From the NCBI GenBank assembly GCA_000333235.1, contig CAPN01000016.1, positions 124,001 to 188,000 on the forward strand: a stretch of 64,000 bases of DNA. Direction: 5' to 3'. The position numbers and the translations under genes are program-made. The notes below the pieces were generated by a model. That model was given only the letters and a program-made list of their open reading frames with translations. It did not search any database and was not told the origin of the DNA. Of this stretch, positions 26,784-37,298 are shown in pieces; position 1 is the first letter of the stretch; each line of letters begins with the position of its first letter. Source of the stretch: Pseudoalteromonas luteoviolacea B = ATCC 29581. Lineage in GTDB: Bacteria; Pseudomonadota; Gammaproteobacteria; Enterobacterales; Alteromonadaceae.

Positions 26784-29381
26784 TTACTTTTCACTTAGCC
26801 ATGTTTCAACTGCGCCAAGTGCTGCATCGAGGTGCTCTGGTTGAGTACCACCCGCTTGAGCCATATCCGGGCGTCCACCGCCCTTGCCACCAACAAACGA
26901 CGCCATATGATTGACTAAATCACCTGCTTTCACTCGACCAGTTAAGTCTTTAGTTACACCTGCGATTAAGCTAACTTTTTCACCGTCTGCAACGCCAAGC
27001 GCAATAACACCTGAACCAAGCTTAGTTTTTAAATCGTCGACCATACCACGAAGTGCTTTAGATTCTGTTCCGGCAACATTAGCAATCAAAACCTTTATGC
27101 CATTGATCTCTTTAGTCGTATCTAATAATGAAGCACCTGCTGCGGAAGCTAATTTATCGTTGAGCTGAGATACTTGCTTCTCAAGACCTTTTGCTTTTTC
27201 AAACAGGGCACTCACTTTATCAAACGCTGATGTCATATCACCTTTCAACAGCGCAGCAATTTCACTTAATTGCTTTTCTTGCTCAGAAACGAATTCAATC
27301 GCGTCTGCACCCGTAACAGCTTCGATACGACGCACACCAGCCGCAATGCCACTCTCAGAGACAATCTTAAATAGACCGATATCTCCGGCACGCTTTACAT
27401 GTGTACCACCGCACAGTTCTATCGAATAGTCGCCAATTGTTACCACACGTACTTCATCATCGTATTTTTCACCAAATAACGCCATTGCACCTTTTGCTTT
27501 TGCTTCGTCAATATCCATCAGCTCTGTGTTTAGCGCGAAGTTTCGGCGGATCTCGGTATTTACTGCGTTTTCAATGCGACGCAACTGGTCTTTTGTCACA
27601 CCTTCAAAATGTGAAAAGTCAAAACGCAAGCGCTCAGCCATCACTAACGAGCCTTTTTGCGAAACGTGCTCGCCCAACTCTTGACGCAGCGCTTCATGCA
27701 ATAAGTGCGTAGCAGTGTGGTTTTTCTTTATACGGTCACGACGTTCAGCATCAATATTTGCATCTGCTTTATCATTAACGCCAATACGTCCGATTACTTT
27801 ACCTTTGTGCGCAAACGCATTACCTAGTTTAGTTGTATCAGCGACAACAAATTCACCGCTCGATACTTTCAGTACTCCAGTATCGCCAACCTGACCACCT
27901 GATTCAGCATAAAATGGCGTGCGATCAAGCACAACAATACCTTCTTGGCCATCTTCAAGCACTGAAACTGTATTACCTTCATGGAACAGTTCTATAACGG
28001 TTCCAGTGAAATGCTCAGCCTCGTAGCCTTTAAAATCGGTGGTTTTATCCGATTTTAACAATTCATTGTAATCTGCACCAAACTTACCAGCTTGCTGCGC
28101 TTTACGACGCTGTGCATCCATGTGTTCTTGAAATCCGCGCTCATCTATTGACAAGAAGCGCTCACGAGCAACGTCCGCTGTAAGATCTGCCGGGAAACCA
28201 TACGTATCATAAAGTTTGAAAACTAGTTCACCTGGGATAACGCTTCCATTTAAAGTGGCGAGACTCTCTTCTAATATAGTTAAACCGCGCTCAAGTGTTT
28301 TACCAAATTGCTCTTCTTCAATTCGTAACACTTTTTCAATTATGGCTTGCTGCTTTGCAAGTTCAGGGTAAGCTTCCCCCATTTGCTCAACAAGTGCCGA
28401 AACCAGTTTATGAAAAAATGGTTCAGTTGCACCGAGCTTGTTACCATGACGAACTGCGCGACGCACAATACGACGAAGCACATAACCACGCCCTTCGTTC
28501 GATGGCATAACGCCATCTGCAACTAAAAACGCACACGAACGAATATGATCTGCAACAACACGAAGAGATTTATCTTCTCGGTCTTTTGCATTCGTTACGT
28601 CAGCTGCTGCCGCAATTAACGCTTGGAATAGGTCAATTTCATAATTTGAATGTACACCCTGCATAATTGCAGAAATACGCTCAAGCCCCATCCCCGTGTC
28701 AACCGACTGCTTAGGAAGTGGTTCCATAGAACCATCAGCATGACGGTTAAACTGCATGAACACCAAGTTCCAAATTTCAATGAATCGATCTCCGTCTTCT
28801 TCAGGTGATCCAGGAGGTCCCCCCCAAATATGTTCACCATGATCATAGAAAATTTCAGAACATGGACCGCATGGACCCGTGTCACCCATCGACCAGAAAT
28901 TATCAGAAGTACTAATACGGATAATTTTCTCAGCCGGAACACCGACTTCTTTATTCCAAATATCAAACGCTTCATCATCTTCGTGATAAACCGTTACGAG
29001 CAGTTTTTCTGCTGGCAATTGCAGTACAGTAGTTAAAAAGCCCCACGCAAACTTTATCGCATCACGCTTAAAGTAATCACCAAAACTAAAGTTACCTAAC
29101 ATTTCAAAAAATGTGTGGTGACGAGCTGTATATCCAACGTTTTCAAGGTCATTATGTTTACCACCGGCACGCACGCAACGCTGCGAACTCACTGCTCGAT
29201 TGTAAGGACGCTTTTCTGCGCCTAAAAAGACATCTTTAAACTGCACCATACCTGCATTAGTAAATAGCAAAGTTGCATCATTACCAGGTATCAGTGAACT
29301 AGATGGGACAACTTGATGTTGATTCTTCGCGAAAAAATCTAAAAAACTCTGCCTGATCTGGGCGGTCGTCATGTGCTGCAT
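26784..29381 (-). CDS. alaS: Alanyl-tRNA synthetase
   Basis: Charges tRNA-Ala and edits mischarged Ser/Gly. The protein has the class II catalytic domain (N-terminal 450 aa; [28 protein letters not shown]), the editing domain with [11 protein letters not shown] and [13 protein letters not shown] zinc ligands, and the C-terminal C-Ala domain ending with the [18 protein letters not shown] motif. I use the ATG at 29381 ([11 protein letters not shown]): its AGGTGA Shine-Dalgarno sequence overlaps the GTG at 29393, which would otherwise be the start. This gives 865 aa and a 4-base gap after recX. Confidence 0.97.
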   Translation of the reverse strand: MQHMTTAQIRQSFLDFFAKNQHQVVPSSSLIPGNDATLLFTNAGMVQFKDVFLGAEKRPYNRAVSSQRCVRAGGKHNDLENVGYTARHHTFFEMLGNFSFGDYFKRDAIKFAWGFLTTVLQLPAEKLLVTVYHEDDEAFDIWNKEVGVPAEKIIRISTSDNFWSMGDTGPCGPCSEIFYDHGEHIWGGPPGSPEEDGDRFIEIWNLVFMQFNRHADGSMEPLPKQSVDTGMGLERISAIMQGVHSNYEIDLFQALIAAAADVTNAKDREDKSLRVVADHIRSCAFLVADGVMPSNEGRGYVLRRIVRRAVRHGNKLGATEPFFHKLVSALVEQMGEAYPELAKQQAIIEKVLRIEEEQFGKTLERGLTILEESLATLNGSVIPGELVFKLYDTYGFPADLTADVARERFLSIDERGFQEHMDAQRRKAQQAGKFGADYNELLKSDKTTDFKGYEAEHFTGTVIELFHEGNTVSVLEDGQEGIVVLDRTPFYAESGGQVGDTGVLKVSSGEFVVADTTKLGNAFAHKGKVIGRIGVNDKADANIDAERRDRIKKNHTATHLLHEALRQELGEHVSQKGSLVMAERLRFDFSHFEGVTKDQLRRIENAVNTEIRRNFALNTELMDIDEAKAKGAMALFGEKYDDEVRVVTIGDYSIELCGGTHVKRAGDIGLFKIVSESGIAAGVRRIEAVTGADAIEFVSEQEKQLSEIAALLKGDMTSAFDKVSALFEKAKGLEKQVSQLNDKLASAAGASLLDTTKEINGIKVLIANVAGTESKALRGMVDDLKTKLGSGVIALGVADGEKVSLIAGVTKDLTGRVKAGDLVNHMASFVGGKGGGRPDMAQAGGTQPEHLDAALGAVETWLSEK

Positions 29382-29385
29382 GTGA

Positions 29386-29853
29386 TTATTCACCTATTTG
29401 TGCTGCTTGCATTGCATATTCTATTTCGTCAAAACCAAATCCGCGACCAACCATATAACGTTGACGCTTGGCTTTTTCTTGATAATTCTTTTTGTCTAAC
29501 GGGTCAGAAAACTTCTTATTATAGGTGTTACAGGCCTGCTCAAACCAGTCTATTTCGGATTGGCATAAATAACTATTCAATTGAGCGCGGTCTATACCTT
29601 TTCCATAAGCGTCTGCTAACACCCGCTGTTTTCCAAGACCTTTACTTAATTGCCGTCTCACGTATAGGGCACAGAAACGATCGTCGTCAATGTAACCTAG
29701 CGACTTACACCATGCAATCAGTTGAGCGATGTAAATTGAATCTTCACATTTACTCGCTAATTTTTGCTCTAACTGTTTCTGACTGTAATCTCTGCGCGAC
29801 AATAACCATATCGCGTAACGACGCAGCTTTGCTTGCTGTTTTTCATCCATCAC
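29386..29853 (-). CDS. recX: RecA regulator RecX
   Basis: Binds RecA filaments and limits recombinase activity. The 155-aa protein has the three-helix repeats of the family: [38 protein letters not shown], and a C-terminal [20 protein letters not shown]. recA is not adjacent; instead the gene is between a membrane-protein gene (4-base overlap) and alaS. Confidence 0.95.
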   Translation of the reverse strand: MMDEKQQAKLRRYAIWLLSRRDYSQKQLEQKLASKCEDSIYIAQLIAWCKSLGYIDDDRFCALYVRRQLSKGLGKQRVLADAYGKGIDRAQLNSYLCQSEIDWFEQACNTYNKKFSDPLDKKNYQEKAKRQRYMVGRGFGFDEIEYAMQAAQIGE

Positions 29854-30671
29854 GCGTCAAAACGACCATGGTCGCTGTAGTTTTTATCTGTTTTTTTGGT
29901 CTTCGTACCCAGATCGCCAACCGAAGAGAATTCAACCGGATCAGAGTGCACTGTATCGCATTTAAATATCGCCTGAAAACCGATAAAAAACCCAATGTAC
30001 GCCACAGGCATAATAATAAGTAATGGTAGCATCTGTAATGGTATCGAAATCACCATCAAAAAGGCAACTATTGCGCCAAAAACACTTAGCGCCCCCACGT
30101 TCGCTAAAAAAACCTGTAACGACATTTTAATTGCAGTAAAAAGTGGCGTTTTGTGAAAAAAGACTAATGGTAACGAATAGGCAAACGCACTGTAATTTAG
30201 CATCATGATAAACAGAAACACGACAAAATGACTAAAATGAAAACTAGCAACTAACTGCTCGAGTAGTATTGCTGAGTCCATCGCAGCATCGGACTCAACA
30301 AATACCTTAATCATATCTGCAAACAGATACTGCGCTATGACAGAAATAAGTAACGCGGCTATAACCTGACACATAGCGAGATGCAGTACAGCACGACGAT
30401 GACCCTTATTGAATAACGGTGCCAGAATGTCCGCCAATTGCATGTCTTGTCGTTGTTGCTTTTTAATCACTGCTTGATAAAAACCTATCGTCAAAAATGG
30501 CGCGATAAGTGACGCCGCAACATTGAGAACTGGCGCCAATAAAGGCAATAAACCCACAACGATTATAAACACATGCATCATGATAAAAGTAAAAGGTTGC
30601 AGCTTAAATACTGCCCATGCTTCTTTTAACCACTGTGCACCCGCCGACGCATCTATTTTTCTGAACTGCAC
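29850..30671 (-). CDS. BPSS1780-like multispanning membrane protein
   Basis: Function unknown. The 273-aa protein has about six hydrophobic segments (around 30-50, 55-75, 110-135, 155-185, 195-220, 222-240) and an N-terminal GAQWLKEAWAVFKLQP that resembles the BPSS1780/DUF2189-like membrane proteins, which begin with a W/F-rich amphipathic region. Start is a GTG with AGGG 7 bases upstream. It sits 9 bases after ribA and overlaps recX by 4, so the four genes ribA to alaS look like one transcript. Confidence 0.65.
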   Translation of the reverse strand: MQFRKIDASAGAQWLKEAWAVFKLQPFTFIMMHVFIIVVGLLPLLAPVLNVAASLIAPFLTIGFYQAVIKKQQRQDMQLADILAPLFNKGHRRAVLHLAMCQVIAALLISVIAQYLFADMIKVFVESDAAMDSAILLEQLVASFHFSHFVVFLFIMMLNYSAFAYSLPLVFFHKTPLFTAIKMSLQVFLANVGALSVFGAIVAFLMVISIPLQMLPLLIIMPVAYIGFFIGFQAIFKCDTVHSDPVEFSSVGDLGTKTKKTDKNYSDHGRFDA

Positions 30672-30680
30672 AACGTTACC

Positions 30681-31316
30681 CTATTCTGATTTTGCGATTT
30701 TTTTTATGTCTAACATATGATCGCCATGTTTAACCTTAGTTTCAAGATAAGATTTATTACCAACATGACCGACTTTTACGTGAGCCTGCGTACCGACTAC
30801 ATGGTCAACCTCGATTCCTGCGCTCTTAAGCGCATGCAACTTACGAGGGTTGTTCGTCATCAAACGTACTTTTGCTATCCCTAGCGCTTTTAGCATTAAA
30901 ACTGCATCTCCAAATTCACGCAGGTCGTCGGCAAAACCCAAGTGATTATTCGCTTCATAGGTGTTCATTCCTTGCGACTGCAATACATAAGCGTCAATCT
31001 TATTGTATAATCCTATCCCACGCCCTTCTTGGCGCAAATACAATAAAATACCACCTTGTTGATGCATGGTTTCAATGCATTCATTCAACTGCTCACCACA
31101 ATCACAACGCGAAGAATGGAATACATCTCCCGTTAAGCATTCTGAGTGCATTCGGATCAGGGGTACTTTGTCATTTTTATCCGCTTTATTAAACACTAAA
31201 GCAACGTGTTCAAGGCCATCTTGTAGCCCCGAAAAAGAAATGATTTCTGCGGGAATTTCACTTCGCTGTCCCACATTCAGCGCGACTCTTGCTCTTACTT
31301 CAGCCACGACATTCAA
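30681..31316 (-). CDS. ribA: GTP cyclohydrolase II
   Basis: First step of riboflavin synthesis: opens GTP to 2,5-diamino-6-ribosylamino-pyrimidinone phosphate. The stand-alone enzyme (not fused to RibB) has the zinc site C60-x10-C71-x-C73 and the catalytic stretch [17 protein letters not shown]. The frame begins at a TTG; a GTG at 31307 with AGG 9 bases upstream ([14 protein letters not shown]) is at least as likely, giving 208 aa. No FMN riboswitch is visible upstream. Confidence 0.96.
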   Translation of the reverse strand: MNVVAEVRARVALNVGQRSEIPAEIISFSGLQDGLEHVALVFNKADKNDKVPLIRMHSECLTGDVFHSSRCDCGEQLNECIETMHQQGGILLYLRQEGRGIGLYNKIDAYVLQSQGMNTYEANNHLGFADDLREFGDAVLMLKALGIAKVRLMTNNPRKLHALKSAGIEVDHVVGTQAHVKVGHVGNKSYLETKVKHGDHMLDIKKIAKSE

Positions 31317-31834
31317 CCTATGATTAGAGTGAGTGATATTATCACATACTCATTTGAACATTACTATTTTGAAACACCATTGATCCATTAAGGCCAACAA
31401 ATAACACGCTCCACCAACGGCAAACAATGCTTAAAATACTGGACGTCATTAAGATGCACTGAAACAACGCAGCTTCACGTAGATTAGATATATAACGACC
31501 CTACTTATAAGGGACTCGTTCAACGAAAATTATTTAGTCTGTTATCTACGACTCTGATTTAAGACGTTTTGCGGCGTGAGCTGCTGAACTAAGTTTAAAA
31601 TCAGCAATAAAGCATCACAGACTAAAAATTTGCCTTTTGAGAGTCACGCATTCTATCCATCTTTTCTTTAAAAGCCTCGAAAGAATTGACCAATTCTTCG
31701 TCTTTTTGCTACAAACTAAATACCATAATCGGCTCTGAGTCCTGCATATTGAGGTGTTTTGGGTATAACAACGACACTTTTTACTCACTATGCTATTCTC
31801 TAATTGTCACTAAATATTATAAAGCACTTTTTCT
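31317..31834. other. Intergenic region between ribA and the OMP/PBP/GGDEF operon
   Basis: A 518-base divergent region. The only coding-like trace is a minus-strand frame with an internal TAG (31622-31747). The rest is A/T-rich and gives no recognised element. Confidence 0.5.
31622..31747 (-). pseudogene. Short frame interrupted by one TAG (gene remnant?)
   Basis: From an ATG at 31747 the frame reads MQDSEPIMVFSL, TAG, then QKDEELVNSFEAFKEKMDRM and eight more residues to a final TAG: 40 codons plus one internal stop. The downstream half has an amphipathic, charged-helix composition typical of real protein. It may be the remnant C-terminus of a lost gene, or chance. Confidence 0.25.
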
Positions 31835-33055
31835 ATGCGCTGGTTGTTGATCTTAATTACATTCACTTTAAGCATGCATTGCAGGGCATCAGTAAAACTC
31901 GATGGCTTCATGAATCTCGGCATACATACAACCGATTCAAAGTTTGCAGGACTGCGAACTCAAGTAAGTCAAGACCATGCTACCTTCGAAGGCGACATAG
32001 ACTTACGACAATTAAGCTCCTTTGGATTACAAGCTGAATGGCAGTTTTCTAATGAAATTCAGTTTGTGTCGCAATTATTACTTAAAGACACAGCCAATAA
32101 TTCGATTTTAGACAAAGTCAAAATGGCATTTTTGCGCTATACCCCTGCGCCAGAGTACATGTTGAGTGTAGGTCGAATGTCGCTCGATCTTTATATGATG
32201 ACAGACTATCGAGACATTGGCTTTGCTTATGTGCCGACAAACCTACCTGTAGAATTTTATGGGATTATACCTCACGAATCTCTTGATGGTATTGAATTCA
32301 CTTACAAAAAAAATAGTGATCGCGGATTGTTATCAGTCAAAGGATTTTACGGTCAAAGTGATTCCCCCGTAGTCAGTGACGACAATTTTATTTGGGATGT
32401 AAAACTGCGTAACATGGCAGGCTTAACGCTCTCATGGGAGGCAAATGACTGGTTAATCCGTGCTCATCATTCAATAACCAAAGCCAAAGATGGCTATCCA
32501 GGGCAAAATGAGCTCGTTACGGCGCTTAGACTCATCCCGGTTTCTGTTTGGCCCTCTATAGAAGCGGTTCGAGAATCGTTGCTGTTTGAAAATGCGAAGC
32601 TGACATACACTACCATAGGCACACGTTTTGATAATGGTGAATACATCCTGCGCAGTGAGCTTTCTTGGGTTGATTCAAAAAGCATTTTGCTAAATGATTT
32701 ATTAACTGGCTACGCAAGCATTGGTAAACGTTTCGCCGATCATGCATTAATGCTAACCTACTCACATATCGAAGCGGATGCGCCTAACATTGCGCCGCCT
32801 TTAATTTCAACCCCTGAGCTTAACTTCTTATATGCTGCCGTAAAACAAGCGACTGATTTCTATCGACTTCGACAAGACACATACTCTTTGTCATGGCGAT
32901 ACGACATGTCTGACTCCTGGGCGCTTAAAGCACAATACAACTATACATCTATCCAATACCAGCCATCTGGTTTATATCTACACGATTTTGGCAACAACTC
33001 AGATGATGCGTTTTCATCGATTAGCCTATCGAGTCATTGGATATTTGACTTATGA
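31835..33055 (+). CDS. Outer-membrane beta-barrel (porin-like) protein
   Basis: Predicted outer-membrane protein, function unknown. The 406 aa have a signal peptide (about 1-20) and then alternating polar/aromatic strands with girdle residues (LQAEWQFSNEIQFVSQLLLK, LSLSWRYD-like patterns) ending in a C-terminal aromatic-rich strand SLSSHWIFDL. Mature start SVKLDGFMNLGIH resembles porins found beside phosphate-binding-like proteins. It is first in a tight operon: its stop overlaps the next ATG by 4 bases. This physical coupling to a periplasmic binding protein and a diguanylate cyclase suggests a role in sensing or ligand supply rather than bulk transport. Confidence 0.72.
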   Translation: MRWLLILITFTLSMHCRASVKLDGFMNLGIHTTDSKFAGLRTQVSQDHATFEGDIDLRQLSSFGLQAEWQFSNEIQFVSQLLLKDTANNSILDKVKMAFLRYTPAPEYMLSVGRMSLDLYMMTDYRDIGFAYVPTNLPVEFYGIIPHESLDGIEFTYKKNSDRGLLSVKGFYGQSDSPVVSDDNFIWDVKLRNMAGLTLSWEANDWLIRAHHSITKAKDGYPGQNELVTALRLIPVSVWPSIEAVRESLLFENAKLTYTTIGTRFDNGEYILRSELSWVDSKSILLNDLLTGYASIGKRFADHALMLTYSHIEADAPNIAPPLISTPELNFLYAAVKQATDFYRLRQDTYSLSWRYDMSDSWALKAQYNYTSIQYQPSGLYLHDFGNNSDDAFSSISLSSHWIFDL

Positions 33056-33477
33056 TAAAAGGCATAACTTTACTGCTCTTGTTACTATTCACACAGCAAG
33101 TAAAAAGTGCGGATGGAATTGCCGTGATTGTTAATCTTGAAAATCCCATTTTACATGTCAGTCAACGTGCTTTGATTGATTTGTATATGGGAAAATATCA
33201 AGCTTTTGATAACGGTATGCCTGCACATCCAGTTGATCTCGAAACGGGTGATGACCTCAAAGCTGCATTTTATAAACGACTTACAGGACGAACTTTAGGT
33301 CAAATAAATGCGTATCGATCACGGGTTAAATTTAGTGGTAAAGCGTCATCACCTATCTCGATGCCATCGAGTGATGCTGTGATACAAGCGGTGAAAACAG
33401 ATCCTTTGGCCATTGGCTATGTTTGGGCTTCTGAAGTAAATAATCAAGTAAAGGTGGTGTATACGTTTGATAAATAG
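33052..33477 (+). CDS. Small periplasmic PstS-like binding protein
   Basis: The 141-aa precursor has a signal peptide (about 1-19, cleavage near VKSA) and a region similar to phosphate-type substrate-binding proteins: VIVNLENPILHVSQRALIDLYMGKYQAF, FYKRLTGRT, YRSRVKFSGKASSP, and DPLAIGYVW. Full binding proteins are twice this length, so it is a single-lobe or minimal version. No ABC permease or ATPase lies nearby, which argues for signalling. It overlaps both neighbours (4 and 11 bases). Confidence 0.75.
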   Translation: MIKGITLLLLLLFTQQVKSADGIAVIVNLENPILHVSQRALIDLYMGKYQAFDNGMPAHPVDLETGDDLKAAFYKRLTGRTLGQINAYRSRVKFSGKASSPISMPSSDAVIQAVKTDPLAIGYVWASEVNNQVKVVYTFDK

Positions 33478-35026
33478 ATCCAGCTTAATCATTCGCCTGA
33501 CCATTGCGCTAGCACTAAGCAGTTTTATGTTTGGTGTGATTTATTCTAAGTTATATTATAAAAATGTTTATGCCGAAGAATTAGCTCGATCGAAAACGAC
33601 CATTGAACAAATTGGTCAAACCGTTTCGACAACTGCATCCATTGCAGCTTACTTGGAAGACGCTGATTTAGCCGTCGAGGTCATTAATGGTTTGATAAGT
33701 AATGATGTGATCCTTGCAGCCAAAATCAACACAGAAAAACACACTTTAGCTAAAAGTGTCTTATTTAATGAGCAACCTGGTAATCGATTTGTTTTAACAC
33801 ACCCATTCATTCTCTCAGCCCAGGTAGGCAGTATTATATTGGTTCCGAATGACGTCTTTATTCGTCAACAAGCGTCATCTATTGCAAGTGACAGTGTAGA
33901 AACGTTAGTGCTCTTGATTGTACCTATGTTAATACTCTTTTTAAGCCTCGCTTTTTTTATGATCACAAGACCAATGACTATCGTGTCAAAACATTTACAA
34001 GAAATCCCCCCTGGTGAATCGCTTCGCCTTCAAGCACCTAAGAATCATAAAAACAGTGAAATAGGCCAAGTAACTAAAAGCGTTAACTTTCTCTTAGATA
34101 AAACTCAGGATTTGTTTCAACAAGAACGAGAATTGCGTAATGCCATCAGCGTATTAGAACAACGCTTTAGATTAATGTTTGAACGAGCATCCACACCCAC
34201 CTTACTAGTACGGGCGTCTGGTCGTATTGAACTTGCCAATGATGCCGCTCAAGACTTGATGCTCGGTTTGAATGTCTCGGCTGAAGAAACGTTTCCCGAT
34301 TGCTTAATGCCGCTTTGCCGTTCACCAGATGCATTGGAGTCGCTCATAAATGACGCTGTAACAAATAAGCAAGTCAAACAGTTAGAAATTGAGTTTGAAA
34401 GTGCCCTCACGCACCTTCCTGTTTGGCTTAACCTCGTTGTCATTCCAACGGAGAGTGATGAAGGACTTTATCTTCAGGTCTTTATTAACGACGTAAGCTA
34501 CCGTCGCAACATGATCAATGAACTAAAACAAAAAGCACAGTTTGATCCACTGACAGGATTGAATAATCGTTACGGGGCAGAGCTCAAGCTGCGTTTTTGG
34601 CTTGATAATCAAATTCCATTTGCACTGCTGCTTATCGATTTAGACAAATTTAAGCCCGTAAATGATATTTATGGTCACAACGCAGGCGATGCGCTGCTAA
34701 AACACATCGCTACAAATCTCAAAGAATGTGTTCGAAACGACGACGTAGTAGCGAGGTGGGGGGGCGATGAGTTTATTGTCGCAGTGCCACATATCGCTAG
34801 AGACGGCCTGGAGAAAATTGCTGAGCATATAGTGAGTAAAACTCAGCAACCACTCTCTTTTGAAAAAGAGGGCGACTCAGTGCAACTGAAAGTCAGTGCG
34901 AGCGTTGGGATCAGCTGTTTTCCAGAGCACGCCGACACACTGCATGAATTAATCGAGAAAGCTGATAACGCAATGTACCGTGTTAAAATGTCTTCAAAGA
35001 ATAACTTTGCTTTTTATCAAATGTAA
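33467..35026 (+). CDS. Membrane diguanylate cyclase (periplasmic sensor-HAMP-PAS-GGDEF)
   Basis: Makes cyclic di-GMP. The 519 aa have a membrane helix (about 9-27), a periplasmic region of roughly 110 aa (CHASE8-like pattern TTIEQIGQTVSTTASIAAYLED), a second helix (about 143-165), a HAMP linker (to about 220), a PAS-like domain (about 235-345) and a C-terminal GGDEF domain. The GGDEF motif is at 432-436 with an RxxD inhibitory site (RNDD) five residues before, so it should be active and product-inhibited. Last gene of the operon; overlap with the binding-protein gene suggests the latter controls its periplasmic domain. Compare YfiN/DgcN. Confidence 0.9.
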   Translation: MINRSSLIIRLTIALALSSFMFGVIYSKLYYKNVYAEELARSKTTIEQIGQTVSTTASIAAYLEDADLAVEVINGLISNDVILAAKINTEKHTLAKSVLFNEQPGNRFVLTHPFILSAQVGSIILVPNDVFIRQQASSIASDSVETLVLLIVPMLILFLSLAFFMITRPMTIVSKHLQEIPPGESLRLQAPKNHKNSEIGQVTKSVNFLLDKTQDLFQQERELRNAISVLEQRFRLMFERASTPTLLVRASGRIELANDAAQDLMLGLNVSAEETFPDCLMPLCRSPDALESLINDAVTNKQVKQLEIEFESALTHLPVWLNLVVIPTESDEGLYLQVFINDVSYRRNMINELKQKAQFDPLTGLNNRYGAELKLRFWLDNQIPFALLLIDLDKFKPVNDIYGHNAGDALLKHIATNLKECVRNDDVVARWGGDEFIVAVPHIARDGLEKIAEHIVSKTQQPLSFEKEGDSVQLKVSASVGISCFPEHADTLHELIEKADNAMYRVKMSSKNNFAFYQM

Positions 35027-35029
35027 CAA

Positions 35030-35536
35030 TCAAAAACGCGTTAAGCATTTTGGATCATAGGCTTCTTGATCGAGTATGACATTATGTTGTTCAGCCAGTC
35101 GTTCAATTTCGCGTTGCCACATAGCAAGTTCTTCCATCGTGATCGTATTGTCATCCAATGTCCAAAGCTGACGCGAACCTGCGTAACTATAGTTAATTGC
35201 TTGTAGTGCGTCATAGTCACCGTGCTGTGCAGCGACTTTCAATTTAGCCATTTTTCGAGTGATAAGATTCAACGCCTGCTTTAACTCCCACACATACACC
35301 ACTTCTTTCATGAATGGGTGTTGACGGTATTTGTTTAAAACCACAGCAATCATGACACTACTTACCATTACACCTAGTAAGTTCCAATGAAAGTGACTTT
35401 GATCTGGACTTGGAAAAAGTACGATAAGTGTTTGTGAAATTCCCAAACTACCAACAGTTAAAGACAAAATACAGGCAATAATTACTCGATTTAAATGTTT
35501 GCGGTAACGCGTTTTGTCAATCTTGATTAGTTTCAT
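35030..35536 (-). CDS. DUF3087 family membrane protein
   Basis: Function unknown. The 168-aa protein has two membrane helices (about 17-41 and 49-66) and a charged helical tail with LWTLDDNTITMEELAMWQREIERLA in part. The N-terminal IDKTRYRKHLNRVI fits DUF3087 proteins of marine gammaproteobacteria. It converges with the GGDEF gene, 3 bases between stops. Confidence 0.7.
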   Translation of the reverse strand: MKLIKIDKTRYRKHLNRVIIACILSLTVGSLGISQTLIVLFPSPDQSHFHWNLLGVMVSSVMIAVVLNKYRQHPFMKEVVYVWELKQALNLITRKMAKLKVAAQHGDYDALQAINYSYAGSRQLWTLDDNTITMEELAMWQREIERLAEQHNVILDQEAYDPKCLTRF

Positions 35537-35685
35537 ATCTCAGTTTTCACATCTATTGTCATATCACGGCGCATTGTAACGCGAAATAAAGAAGAAAGTT
35601 TCCTCTCTTTCTTCTTTTTAAATCATTTCTCTATTTGCATTTCAACGCCAAATGAACAACGATAAAAACTAGGAGTGCAAGCGCA

Positions 35686-37062
35686 CTAAGTCATTACAAA
35701 GCTCGCCACAAAAAAGGCGATAAGTGCCAATATACCACCAGTAATGGCATACGGTAATTGTGTTTTAACGTGTGTTAATAAGTCGCATCCAGAGGCTAAT
35801 GCCGAAACTGCCGTTGTATCGCTAATTGGTGAGCAGTGATCACCGAAAATACCACCGCTTAGAATTGCACCAACAACCAAACTTGGCGGCAAACCTAACG
35901 TCTGAATAAGTGGCACACCAATTGGAATTAATATTGCGAATGTGCCCCATGACGTGCCGGTAGTAAATGAAATGATCGCACCTGTGACGAACAAAACAGG
36001 CACAATAGCGTAAATAGGCAGATAATCGCCAACCACCGACGCCACAAATACACCTGTACCTAACTCTTTTAAACTCGCACCGAGTGTTAGTGATAATAAT
36101 ACGATTGCAACTAAAGGTAAGAGCTCACCCATGCCTTTAAAACCAAGCTCAACAAGCTCGTGATGAGTATAACGTTTACCTTGCAACAAAAGAAAATAAG
36201 CGACTGCACACGCTAAAACTGTAGCATAAAGAACTGATTTAGAACCACTGCCGTTTGCAAGTACCCCATCACCAGTCCAGAACATAAATCCGACCATACT
36301 TAAAATAAGCGTTAATAAAGGCACTAGCATAAAACGTGCTTTGGTTGGCGCCGCACCCGCTTCGGAAACAACATTTTGCTTTTGTAAATCCAACTCTGCT
36401 TGCTTCATTGGGCCATGTACTTTGTCGGTCAAAATTGTATAAGCCACAATTAGAAGCGCGATAATGGCGTAAAAGTTAAACGCTACGCTTCCCCATAAAA
36501 CACTCACCGGAGATTGGTCCAATTCGTAGTTACTTAATAAGCCTAATACATACGCCCCCCAACCATTCAGTAACACCAAAATACACACAGGCGCGCTCGT
36601 ACTATCAATAATATAGGCGAGTCGTGCACGACTCATTTTGAATTTATCAAACAAGCCTCGAGCAACAATACCAGAGGTCAAAACGCTCATGTTTGACTCA
36701 ATAAACACTGCCATGCCCGTAAACATCGTTAAAAAACCAACTTGCCGTTTGCTTTTTGCTACGCCTCTTCGCATTAACAGATTGACTGTAGCAGCAACAC
36801 CACCCGACTCTCGGATATAGACCAACAGTGCGCCAATAATAATACTAAAAATCAGAATGCGACTATTGCCGGCTGACGTCGCGACATCAATAATCCGCTC
36901 AATACTGCCAACAAATGTTTGCGAAACTATGTTTGCGTTTTGTTGAAACGCCAGCAATAGCTCAGACGATATTAACGCCAAAAGGAGCGCCAAAATGACT
37001 TCTTTTCGCCAAAACACCACCGCAATTGCGATAATCGGCGGTAAAATTGAAACCCAACTCAT
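35686..37062 (-). CDS. NhaC-family Na+/H+ antiporter
   Basis: Predicted to exchange Na+ for H+ (or to co-transport an amino or organic acid, as some NhaC relatives do). The 458-aa protein has about eleven membrane segments and the family motifs GMAVFIESNMSVLTSG, DSTSAPVCILVLLNGWGAY, TGTSWGTFAILIPIG and GDHCSPISDTT. It is divergent from an RpiR-type regulator gene and near a muramidase gene, so a substrate linked to peptidoglycan sugars cannot be excluded. A small hairpin (AGTGC/GCACT, about 35671-35686) overlaps its stop. Confidence 0.88.
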   Translation of the reverse strand: MSWVSILPPIIAIAVVFWRKEVILALLLALISSELLLAFQQNANIVSQTFVGSIERIIDVATSAGNSRILIFSIIIGALLVYIRESGGVAATVNLLMRRGVAKSKRQVGFLTMFTGMAVFIESNMSVLTSGIVARGLFDKFKMSRARLAYIIDSTSAPVCILVLLNGWGAYVLGLLSNYELDQSPVSVLWGSVAFNFYAIIALLIVAYTILTDKVHGPMKQAELDLQKQNVVSEAGAAPTKARFMLVPLLTLILSMVGFMFWTGDGVLANGSGSKSVLYATVLACAVAYFLLLQGKRYTHHELVELGFKGMGELLPLVAIVLLSLTLGASLKELGTGVFVASVVGDYLPIYAIVPVLFVTGAIISFTTGTSWGTFAILIPIGVPLIQTLGLPPSLVVGAILSGGIFGDHCSPISDTTAVSALASGCDLLTHVKTQLPYAITGGILALIAFFVASFVMT

Positions 37063-37298
37063 AAACCCTCTTTTTTATTTAACTGAGGTTGTTCATTCAT
37101 CTATCAAAGATGATGTGCATCAAGTCCGCTAGCTTAGAGTGTTCTGTTTCACTTGCCAAGTAAATGCGGACAGTAGAGTTTACACCTAGACATCAACACA
37201 TCTAGATAGATTGACATCAATCTGACTGGTTGGACTATCGTATCGTTCCAAACGTACCTATAATAACCCCAATTGTAGTCAAAGTTGTCGTGAGTCCC

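Noticed and set aside
31317..31834. FMN riboswitch upstream of ribA
   Set aside because: None of the conserved RFN element sequence or its multi-stem pattern is present.
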